Shown here piece after piece: positions 10,641-21,127 of a stretch of 64,000 nt of DNA. Source of the stretch: Phycomyces nitens (lineage: Eukaryota; Mucoromycota; Mucoromycetes; Mucorales; Phycomycetaceae); NCBI GenBank assembly GCA_022702545.1, contig JAHRBC010000003.1, forward strand, positions 6,944,001 to 7,008,000. Reading direction: 5' to 3'. Both the position numbers and the translations under genes were made by a program. Position 1 is the stretch's first letter. Each line of letters opens with the position of its first letter. The notes below the pieces were generated by a model. The model searched no databases, was not told the DNA's origin, and saw only the letters and a program-made list of their open reading frames with translations.

Positions 10641-11661
10641 GAGGTTTGAATTGAAAAGAAAGTAAGGTGAATGGCACACCTGTGGTCGTAGTTGAACTGG
10701 CTTTTGATTCGATCAATACGGACCTAGTGTGTGCTTCAAGAGCATTAATCTTGATTCAGCCACAGAAAAAGACATCTCTGTATAATAATCATCCTTTAAT
10801 GGATACTCCTGTGAGCTCAAACTTGGCTACCAAACAATCCGAGACTGAACGGAGTCTTTTAAATATGTACCTAGTCTCTGTAACGACTGGTTTTATATGG
10901 TAATCATACTAGAATTAGCAGGGTAATAAACGAGAAAATCGTTGGCATTAGATTTTGAGAATATAATAAAGACCAAGTTCCTTTCCTATAGCAGTGAATT
11001 ACAAGAATGATTCCAAAACCCCAGTTTTTTTTTGGTATACCCCCAACATCTAAAGGGTACTTGAGAGATAAACCTGCTTTGAAGTATATAGATATTTATT
11101 GACATTCTTAATAGTCTCGATACTTCTTCTTCTTCTTTTCGAGTAAAGATTACTTTGCAAAGTGTGTCTGATTCAATCAAACCTTTTTTTCATTTACCAT
11201 GATCATTTTATAAAACAATAATATCCATAAACAACAGACTTTGGATCTAGAAAATATCTGGTTGGTTGGGGAGGGGGCCTGGTAGCTCCAGATTATTTAC
11301 AGAAAAAGAGCCAAGTATAACTTGTATTGAAAGCTTCTTTCTCTTAATTGGGTGTCTTATCCAACGCGAATTGAAACAAATACTGTTCAAATGTATACAA
11401 TGTTTTGGAATAGCTTTGGCCTTTTTGGGGGTCTGAGCCTTGGACGACAGATAAGATTCTTGGCATTTGCTGCAATATTATCCTAGTATATCCTTGAATC
11501 CCAAAACACGGTCAAGACAGCCATCTGCTGCGTGACAGGCCTCTTCTCCAAGGCTGTCTAAAAAGGCCAATTTATTTTTTGAGAGAGTCACGTATATATA
11601 TATAATAATCTCTTTTATATACATCTATATATAATATATACATATATATATTTAAACATTT
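10641..11661. other. Intergenic region between divergent kinase and RAD18 genes
   Basis: About 1 kb with no convincing gene. It ends in a TA-dinucleotide-rich stretch at 11591-11655 immediately before the RAD18 start, which may act as an AT-rich core promoter. Short open frames here show no homology I can recognise. Confidence 0.5.
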
Positions 11662-12917
11662 ATGGACGATTTCGACGATCCCTCTGATTTCTCGTGTGTT
11701 GATCTCCAGGAATTGGACAAGTACATGCGATGCCCGATATGCAAAGAAATTGTACAGACGCCCATGATCCTTGCTTCGTGTTCGCACACATTCTGTGCAG
11801 GATGCATTCGTCGCAGCATGGATCGCGAATTGTGCTGTCCATTATGTCGTGAGCCAACAAATCAAAACAAGCTGCATCATAATCACATGGTTGAGAATAT
11901 ATTGATTCAATGGAAAAAAACAAGGTAGTTTATCAAGAGTGCCTGCAATCAGCTCATGTTTGTATCAGAAAACATATTTTAGATCTTGAAAAGAACATTG
12001 CTGTCCCGCAGCCAAATTTACCTCCTGTTGTGCCACAACCACAGACAAGGCGTATCTTGACCAGATCAGCAAAGGGAAAGGAAGTAGAAAGGGCAGAACC
12101 AGTAAAAGATGAACCACTGACAGGCAAGTACAGGGCTACAAAGACAGGAGTGGCTTACATGTTGGATAGACAAGAGTATTGTAGCGTGTCCTGTATGCTC
12201 CCAAATGATGGAAATGAGCCAACTGAATTCACATATTGATCAATGCGCAACAAGCGATGCCCAGATCTTTCAGCCATTCATGTCCCGAGTAACACACCCT
12301 CAGAATAAATGTGCGGGGTGAGCGATGGTTAGAAAACAATTTATACATCTGATAGTCTTTGCTAGGAATCCCCCAAAGAAGCCCACAAAGTTTGTATATA
12401 GCATGCAGTCCGATAAAGAGATGAGAAGCATACTAAAGGTAATTTGGATCCCACCTGCTTTGTTAAAGATGACCAATTGATTATAGGGACTCGGACTGGA
12501 TACCCATGGAGATAAACGCAAACTGATATGGAGACACAAGGAATACTCTCTTCTCTATTCAATCAATGAGGATTCTCGTCAGCCTCTTGATGCAAGGGAA
12601 CTCCAACAGAAAGTGAAAATGGCAGAATCAGAATATTATAATACACAAAAGAAGCCGCCAACAGTTCCAATGGACCCAGAAGAATACAATATCCTTTTTG
12701 ATAAAGATAGCCAGCAGATAGCTTTAATCAGTATTATTCTTTAACCAAATCATCTTACAGAGGAAACATCAGAACGATTATGCGATGCTTATAGAGCAGG
12801 CCAAGAGGCACAAGCAAGATGTAGAACCCAGAAAAGGTACACAAGCCTAATTCTTTTTTCTTGTCTAGATATTGATATCCTTATTTTTTCCTAGACCCTT
12901 TGGATCATGACCAATAA
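11662..12917 (+). CDS. RAD18: E3 ubiquitin ligase RAD18 (post-replication repair)
   Basis: Exons 11662-11924, 11969-12123, 12185-12317, 12366-12438, 12487-12688, 12759-12836 and 12895-12917 give 927 nt, 308 aa. A RING finger has zinc ligands C24, C27, C40, H42, C45, C48, C59 and C62. A UBZ4 finger fits C-x2-C-x11-H-x3-C (C141, C144, H156, C160). A SAP-like DNA-binding segment lies around residues 195-235 (VYSMQSDKEMRSILKGLGL). A C-terminal helix, EYKRKHQNDYAMLIEQAKR, matches the Rad6-binding region of human RAD18 (KYRKKHKSEFQLLVDQARK). The protein ubiquitinates PCNA with Rad6. It is shorter than most RAD18 proteins. Intron 2 is GC-AG and intron 5 is AT-AC (U12-type). Alternative last-exon acceptors near 12868 and 12894 leave the final few residues uncertain. 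Confidence 0.9.
12689..12758 (+). other. U12-type AT-AC intron in RAD18
   Basis: This 70-nt intron begins ATATCCTTTT (the minor-spliceosome AT-AC donor is ATATCCTT). It contains TTCTTTAAC at 12737-12745, close to the U12 branch consensus TTCCTTAAC. It ends CATCTTAC, 13-15 nt after the branch adenosine. Only this splice restores the frame and joins EEY to KRKHQNDY in the conserved RAD18 helix; GT-AG options between the two exons fail. Confidence 0.85.
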
Positions 12918-13212
12918 TTGTCTTTTTATAAAATCTATCCATGTAATTCATTAATTCATTAATCCAATAAATAAATGTCTCTTCTAACCTCTTCGTTTGG
13001 ACCTAATAACCATGGCCACAATGTAGGTTATTTATTTAAATATTTAAATATTCGTCTTTTGAAACAATTACAGGTACCAAAAAAATACATTAAGCAGTCA
13101 TGTATTCCTCATTTTTATAAAAAAATATATCTATCTTGACTTGACTTGACTTGGCTTCTTCTTTTCTTCTTCTTTTTGGTCTATATACTGCTATAAAGTA
13201 TATTTAGTCTCA

Positions 13213-16200
13213 ATGACAATTGACAAGGTGGACAAAAAAAGCCCAGCAGAGGTTAAAAAACTGCTTGAATCACAATTTGAATCACTTACATGGAGTAAGT
13301 TTTTGACAGATTGATCACCCAAGTAGTTTGACTAATGACATTTCAGCTACCATTCGAAAGGTCCTCAAGGAATGCGATTCAAATGTGACGGATGCAATTG
13401 TCAGACTAAAGGAATTAGAGCTTGAAAGTACCACCCCAAAGAAGACCGGTGTTCAAGGAAGACCTGCACGTAAACCATCGTTATTTATCTTTTGTGGTTG
13501 TTTTTTGGATGGCCGACAGGAACACAGAATTGGATCAATCCAACTAATCTTTGTGTGTTTTGTGGAAATAGGAAAATCCCGTAATAAAGCCACCACAACC
13601 CTCAAGGAGGATAGTTCGACATCAGAGAGTGAGTCCATGGAGATCGATACTGTGCAGGCCACAGCAGGCTCTAGTGTGACCAAGAGAAAGGCCAGATCTC
13701 AGGCTGGCACTACTGATAAGAGGCTAAAGACAGGTAAGGTTTATTGTCAAGGGTTCAAAGGTATTGATCTATTCTATGAACCAGGTCCCAGAAAAGCAGA
13801 GTACTTTACTCCTGATTCTGAAGAAGTCATTGAGGATGAAAATCTCGAGGTTATGGGAGAGCAGGCCGAGGATGAAGACGTCTCTAGCCGCACATTGCCC
13901 ATGCGCACCCTTGATAACTTTGTGCTGTACGATGTAGCAAACAAGCGTAAAATTTATACTTTGGATTACATTGGAGAAGAAAAGGTTGAGATCCGTGCCT
14001 CGGGTAACGTCAAGGCAATCTATATGGATACCAATGATGAAGATGAAGTAGACGAGGGTGACGAAGGAGAGGATGAGGATATTACCGACAGTGCACCTGC
14101 AACCGTGTCCGTACAATTGTCGTGTATCTTCTTCTGGCAGGTGTATATGAATACCAACGGTGAAAGCGAAATCTGGCTCCAGACCCAGTATGGATGGTAT
14201 AAGCTCGGAAAGCCATCTGAACAGTACAAGCCATACTATGATCCAACCTTTGCCCGTGTCAGAATCTCCAATGTCGCCGAAAAGGTCCTTACTGACAATG
14301 AAGATACGACTTATAATGACTTTTTGGACGCTCTGTTGAAAACCAACGCCAAGTCTACAACTGATTACTCCATCGATCTGACCGAGAAGGATGTCGAGAC
14401 TCACATTGACTATGTTATCGAAGAGTTGACAATCTGGGCAGATGAGTTTGAGAAGCTTGGTGTTATGGTCAAGCCTCTTATGCAGAGATTGGCAAGCATC
14501 CAGTCCAGCAAAAAGACTCCATCACGTCCCAAGAAAGCTGCCAGACCACCAAGAGCCGAGGACACAAGCAGTTACCAAACTGTGCGAAACATGAACCGTG
14601 AAGTTCTTGAAAACCCAAACCCAACCTGTGTCACTCCCCATGTAGCCACCATTGCAAAGGACATGTTTGTCCGTCGTCTAATTAAGATCAAAGAGGCTGC
14701 CGAAGAGGCCGAGAGCATGGCTCACAAGACTGTCGTGCCGGTCTCAAAGGGCAAGGACAAGAAGGCCTATAGATCATTTACAGATGTCATCAATTGGAAG
14801 GGTGAGCCAACCAAGAAAGAAGAGGGCCGAACATATTACGAAACAGCTGAAGTGGATGGAGAGGTCATCAAGGTTGGCGATTGCGTCTACCTTAGAAACG
14901 ACACCGAAGAGCCTTGGTTTGCACGCATCATGTACATGTTTGAGGACCCTTCTCTGGAGGATAAATTCATGTTTCATGCTCGGTACTTCTCACATGGCCG
15001 TGATACTATCTGGCAAGAGTTTTCTGGCAAGAGAGAGTTGGTTCTCTTAGACTCCTGCAGTGACAATGTCTTGAGCTGCGTGATGGGCAAGTGCCAATTG
15101 ACATATCTTGGACCAGATGAGAGAGAGCCCGTCGAGTTTGCTCAAATGAACTGGTGGTTTTACAGGTAAGATTGGACCCAATTCCAAATAATGCGAGGGC
15201 TCCATCTAATACACTTTTTTTTAAAGATATTGGTATAATCCTGATATTGCAGTATTTGAAGATGTCAAGTTGCACGAGACAGACGATATGTTTAATAAAG
15301 ACAGAGACTGTCAGGCATGCGAGTCTTGCGATGCAATCTACCTCAAACAAGACAAGAAGCAGGTCCAGAATCTGAGCACCAAGGGATATGAATACAACGG
15401 ACACACATACCACATCAATGACTTTGTCTACATTACCACAGACGCACCCAATACCCCTTACCAGATTGGTCAAATTGTGTCTTTGAACAAGGTAGACATC
15501 GATAATGAAATCCAAGCCGTCTCTAAGCGCCGCAAGACCAAACAGGCCGATAATCAAAAGTCAAAGAAAGAACTTTTGCCAGCCGAGGCCCATGTCCGAG
15601 TGTTTGAGAGAAGCGACCAGATCAAGAAATTCAATCATTACAATGTTATCAATGAAACCGACATAACCCCCAAGGATGCTCGCTCTATTATCTACACTGA
15701 CAAGATAAAGACTGTAAATGTGTCCAGAATCGAAGGCAAATGTTGGGTCGAACACACCGAGGATATTAAAGACATGACCAAATTCAAGGAAGATACAAAC
15801 GCCTTTCATGTATCCACCAAACGTATCGACAAGGAAATCCAGCTATTCAAGAAAAATGAGCTCAAGCAATGTATTCAATGCAAGAAACAACACACCGAGT
15901 CCCAGGGCAACCATGCTCGGTTTATGGAAAGCGGCACCAAGCTTGTGGGTCTTGACATTTTCTCGGGATGTGGTGGTCTCACCTGTGGTATGGACATGAC
16001 AGGTGTGGTTGATACCAAATACGCAATCGAGTTTTCTCCAAGTGCATCTATTAGTTTTGAAAAGAACTTTTCTGGGTCAGTGGCATACAACCAGTGTGCA
16101 AATGTGCTGTTGGAGAGGGCTATTGCTCTTCATGGTCGTAAAGAGACCCCAGAAGAGCTCAAGGATCATCTGGGCCGTCCTCTGCAGCCAATGCCTGCTC

Positions 16201-17499
16201 CTGGTGAAGTTGATTTTATTTATTGTGGACCACCTTGTCAGGGATTCAGTGGTATCAACCGTTTCAAAAAGGCAGACGATATCAAGAATACCCTTGTGTG
16301 TACAGCTCTCAGCTATGTTGATTTCTACAAGCCAAAGTACTTTTTGCTAGAGAACGTACGTGGACTGGTCAGCTACAAGCTTGGTGGCGAGCAAGCCGGA
16401 CAGAACAGAATCAAGGGTGGCATTGAAATGGGTGTTGTCAAATACATCCTGCGTTGTCTGACAAGTATGGGATACCAAACTCGTTTCAGTATCCAGCAAG
16501 CCGGCCATCATGGTGTAGCCCAGAGTCGCCGCCGTTTGTTCATCTGGGGAGCAAAGATTGGAAACAAGCTACCAGATTTCCCTCAACCAATGACATGTTT
16601 TCCTAAACCAGCCTCTCTCTCCATCACCTTGCCAGATGGACATGGCTTTTCATACATGCATAGAACCGATGGTCAAGCACCCCTAGCAGCCGTAACAGTC
16701 GGCGATTCTATCTCTGAACTGCCTGAATTCGAATACAAGAACACAAACGATGTATATCCAGAGACAGACAAGGAAAGAAAGGCTCGTGAGGAAAGCAAAA
16801 TTCCTCAGCTTCCTACCAACACTAAAGGCATAGTTGGACATCTTACACAGTCTTATGTCCACCCACCTCTGACAGATTTCCAGAACTGGATCCGTTTGGG
16901 AGCAGATCAGCTCGCAAACCACTTTACAAGAGATTTTAACAGTATTAATATTGAACGAATCTATAATATCAAAATGTCCCCTGGTTCTGACCATAGCTGT
17001 AAGTAATTTGGAATGATTAGATTTATGTTGACTGATGTCTTGTAATATAGCTCTTCCAGAGAAGCTCAAGCCTTGGTGTCTCTCTCACAAGGACTCTGCT
17101 GCTGGGCGGCACAATGGCTGGAAGGGTCTCTATGGAAGACTTGACTTTGAAGGACAGTTTTCAACCACTCTGACAGAAATGTCACCCATGGGCAAACAAG
17201 GCGTAAGTGGATAAATGTTATGTGGCCGTTTTTGCATGCTAATTCTAATTCTAATTCTGGCCCAATAGACTATTATTCACCCTAATCAAAGAAGAGTACT
17301 CTCGGTTAGAGAGTATGCCAGAGCCCAAGGATTCCCTGACCGCTTCGTTTTCTATAGTACCTCTGAAGATTGTACCCCAGGATCTGTCAAAGACATGTAT
17401 CGTCAAATCGGCAATGCCGTACCTGTTCCTTTGGCTTTTGCTTTAGGAAAGGAACTCAGGGCTGCCATGCAAGAAGATTGGCTCAAGAGCCAAGCTTAG
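13213..17499 (+). CDS. DNMT1: DNMT1-class DNA (cytosine-5) methyltransferase with CUE-like N-terminus
   Basis: Seven exons (13213-13294, 13347-13469, 13572-13733, 13785-15165, 15227-16998, 17051-17202, 17269-17499) give 3903 nt, 1300 aa. Residues about 13-52 read as a CUE-like ubiquitin-binding helix bundle. An NLS-like KRKAR stretch follows. RFTS is at about 155-360 ([26 protein letters not shown]), BAH1 at about 465-620 and BAH2 at about 635-770. The catalytic domain is at about 820-1290. Motifs seen are [13 protein letters not shown] (I, AdoMet), GPPCQGFSG (IV, catalytic Cys), LLENVRGL (VI), [11 protein letters not shown] (VIII) and [11 protein letters not shown] (X). No CXXC finger is present, as in many fungal DNMT1s. 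Its known role is maintenance methylation at replication. All key catalytic motifs are intact. Confidence 0.95.
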
Positions 17500-17800
17500 C
17501 TGTGTACATTAACCGCTATTTTCATTTCATAATTTATATTTCTTTTATACATACAAAAAAAACTCGACTTTTATTTTTGCTTGATGGTGAAAATACCACT
17601 AGAGACAAAATTCATACAAAGTATTTACGATTTTGTCAATTCTGTAAAAAGTTAATCTCAAATCGGCTTTTCAAGTAAATCGTTCCGTTCTACCTATTAA
17701 ACCTACGTAATGAAGTTGTGCAGGCCAGGTTGCATATAAACCAAGATATTCAGGATCTACAAATCTTGTTCTCTTTTCCACTACATACTGTCTGCTCACC

Positions 17801-18660
17801 ATGCCGCCCAAAAGAACAAATGACGTTGCCAAGGACAGTGTCAGAAAAACACGCTTCAAGGAATGTAATCCTGCCTTGAAAGTTGTGAAACCCAAGCCCG
17901 TGAGAGTGCGTGGTTTTTGGACTGATCAGAAAGAGCTAGAACTCTTGAAGGAGTACGCTAGATTGTTTCCCCCTGCGTGCAAAAGAGGCATGCACAGCAA
18001 AGCATGGGCAAAGATTATCAATTGCGTCAATGGTCTGACTCCTGATGAGCCCCCCTTGAGCTACGACACCTGTCGTCGTGCTGTAGACAGGCTTGTGGAG
18101 AGTTACAAGAAGAATCTGTCAGAGAGACTTGTTGGGTCTGATCAAAACAAAAACAGAACAGAGGCAGAGATGGCGGTCTACAAGATTATCAAACAGGTAG
18201 ATTTTTCTTTATATACCATAAAACAAGCTTTGGCATTCTAATTAAATTTGTATGAATTTATTTGGGGGAAAAATAGAGAGCTCTACACGAGGCGGCCAAG
18301 AAGTCTGGCAGGCCCCAGGAGTTTATCAGACAGGAGAATGATCTGGAAGGCGAGGAATGTAGATCAGTTTCTATACCAACAGGTGAGCGCAGAAATGGTC
18401 CACAGGAAGCTTACTGGGACCACTGCCGAGACAGTGAGGGAATATCAGAGGCTGGCCAACCCGAATGCTTTTCCCCGTCTCTAGTTCAAACAAATGATGC
18501 CTTTGTGGTCAATGAAGATGATTTTGTGGCAGCTCAGCAGAAATATCGGGATGAAATGCTAATCTCCTCAAGAAACCAAGAAATGAGGCTCTCTAATGTT
18601 GAGAATAGACTCTCTAATATTGAAAGATTACTGGAGAAATTGGTAGAAAATAAACAGTAG
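17801..18660 (+). CDS. Myb/SANT-like DNA-binding protein with C-terminal coiled coil
   Basis: Two exons (17801-18196, 18277-18660) give 780 nt, 259 aa. The N-terminus is basic (PPKRTND, RKTRFK, KPKPVRVR). A Myb/SANT-like trihelix segment covers about residues 38-110: RGFWTDQKELELLKEYA, then a central helix with SKAWAKIINCVN, and a third helix with YDTCRRAVDRLVESYKK. The C-terminus has a short heptad-type coiled coil (RLSNVENRLSNIERLLEKL), probably for oligomerisation. This architecture is common among fungal DNA-binding proteins derived from or shared with transposons, so it could be a domesticated transposon regulator or an ordinary nuclear factor. It lies 300 bp downstream of the methyltransferase on the same strand; no functional link is shown. 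Confidence 0.7.
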
Positions 18661-21127
18661 ATCCTAGAGTATTTGTCTTTTATTATATTTATAAATTTGA
18701 CTAGTGAAACTGCTGTTCTACTGCAATTAGAACTTTTTTTTGATACACCCCTCTTTCGAATTTATACCTAGATCTGTTATGTTTGCTTGATATTTCAGCT
18801 GTGCTCTCGACACTGATGATCACAAAGAGCTACATCTTCAAATGCCGCACCAAAAAAAAAAGGTTAAAGGACATGTAGCCAAAATTGCCATGCAAGATAA
18901 ACATATTATCAGGCTCTGGTAATATTTGAAATAAAGTCTCTGTTATTGCTTCTACCTGGGAAACTCATTACACGTGCTGGTCAACTCACAAACTCAACAT
19001 GAAATTAGAGCAAGATCTTTAATAGCCTAGTCAGAATTAAACTTGATTGGTACTTTAAATAAATAAATATAAAGTATTTCCAACAATTACAAGAGGTCTT
19101 TTGGGTATTACTATCTTGACTCTAGAAAATATTGAAACTAAATATATATTAAAGATCTTATAGAAAACATGAAAAAAATTTCCTGGATATAATATCATCT
19201 GTTGCTCTACAAACAATGGATACCCAAACAGGTCTTGTTCCAAAAAATATAGGCATTTCTAAGCAGATTAAAGACCATATCAATTCTATAAAATGGAAAA
19301 CCAAGACTATTATTGATCTGAATACTCTAGAAATTGAATCTTTTAAATAGAGAAATCAAACTGATCCATGTTTACACAATCGTTTAAAACATTTGCCCAA
19401 GATCTGGTATACATGATTCCGAGAAATATTTGCTTTATTGACATGAATTACCTTTATTAATATGCCACTGGTTCTGACGCCATTGGCTTATATGATATAC
19501 AAGGAAGCTAATAACTTTGATTAGAATTATCGATTATATAATCCCGTTGGACGATAATATAAGCATATCAAATTAAACAATTTGTAGCAATGTCTTGAAA
19601 AAAGAAAAAGAGAATCCCAATTGAAGGTCGCCAATAAACATAGCCGACCATGCTTTGTAAATCATGGACTATCAATATCAAAACAATCAACGTTGAATAT
19701 TGTGGTAAAGAGATTGTCGCTTTGCAATACAGGTATATAGACAAGATCCAAATAAACGCGTCTTGGATTCGTGTATCTGCCGGAGAAAGCGACAAATGAG
19801 GCTTCTGGTCTCTATTTCCGGGAAATCTGGAAATAAATTAAAAAGATAGAAACTGGAGACGGGAACAAAGGTTAAAACAAAGGGTACAAAAGAAGGCCCT
19901 GTCCTATTATAAAAGTCAGTGCGAGAAAGAGAGGAAAAATAAACATATGTTTAGACTACCAGTACCAGTGTCTAGTAAAAATAAAAGGTAGAAAATTAGG
20001 ATTTCTACCCCTAGAAATCTCATTTCTTATACAATCAAGCGAGCCATTTCTTCAAATCAACAAACAATTTTATTTTGAAGTTTCTCGACAAGGGGTGTTA
20101 CAATACACCTTGATGCGGTAAAGCAAGTGATTGTGGGATCTTGTGCAACTTTTACCTTTTACGAGAAATTGACTGATGAATTTGGCTTTTTGAATTCTTG
20201 GTGGCTATTGTAGTCAATGATCTTTGGCTTTAAATATCATTCATATGGACTAGGGCCCATTGGTATATATAGAGCAGTGTCCAAATAGTTGCCATGGAAA
20301 CAATGGCTTGAATATGTTTCCTGAATATAATGTGTAAAGATATTACCCCAGGATTGTATCCAAACCAAGGCTATTTTCATACCGTGTTTGCGGAATGGAA
20401 TATGTTGTCCGACCCAGTAAATGGATCATCCAGGGTCAGTAACTGGATAAGAAAACAAGGGCTTAAATGCTACTATTCACATGCCATATCCATCATACTT
20501 ATTAAACCAAGGGTACCTACAAAAAGTACACAAATGTCTACTAGTATCAAACGATATCAACAAATATTCTGTATTCTCCTAATATTACTCAGTTGTTGAT
20601 CCAATACGTTTATTCCGAGTATAAAAGGCCCTGCACGAGATACATAGCAAGGCTAAATAAGGCAATTTTCCGACAAGTTTCGAGCCGTCTTGTTGAAATG
20701 CGCCTCTTGTATTATTATATGTTGTCTTGAGGGGGGAGGATATTGGCATTGTTCATTGAATTGTGATTCTTGAAACAAACAAAAAAGAGAGTGTGTATAT
20801 ATACATTCCATGGTTAGCAGTAGGCATGGCCGGGTAAAAGATACACAGTCATAAGGCGTACAAATATCTGTCGCTATACTTCTTGACCCGCTAGAAAATT
20901 GGATAAAAAAGGACCTTGTCTTGTTAAATGTCGGACAGGCTATTCCAGACGGGGAATTTGACGATCGATTTGGTCTTTAGTCTTTCAAACACAAATATCC
21001 CGGTTGGTCTCCGCATACCCTCTCCTTTCCCCACTCTCACTCTCTCTACCTCGTGATTGAAACTCAGATAAACCATATAACACTCAAGTGTTTGACCTTT
21101 TGCCTTTCTTTCCTTCTCTCATCCAAA
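18661..21127. other. Gene-poor AT-rich region
   Basis: About 2.5 kb with no supported gene. Open frames are short, lack recognisable domains and are broken by stops in every frame. A TATA-like stretch (GTGTATATATACATT) lies near 20790-20810, but no ORF follows it closely. The last 120 bp are pyrimidine-rich and form the leader of the dehydrogenase gene. Decayed mobile DNA is possible but I see no diagnostic motif. Confidence 0.5.

Noticed and set aside
12838..12850. RAD18 stop codon by read-through of the sixth exon at 12848-12850
   Set aside because: A GTAC donor at 12837 and a strong polypyrimidine acceptor at 12894 give a more likely last exon, though the read-through stop remains possible.
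20330..20599. 89-codon ORF in the gene-poor region before the dehydrogenase
   Set aside because: No homology recognised, and it is an isolated frame in sequence full of stops.
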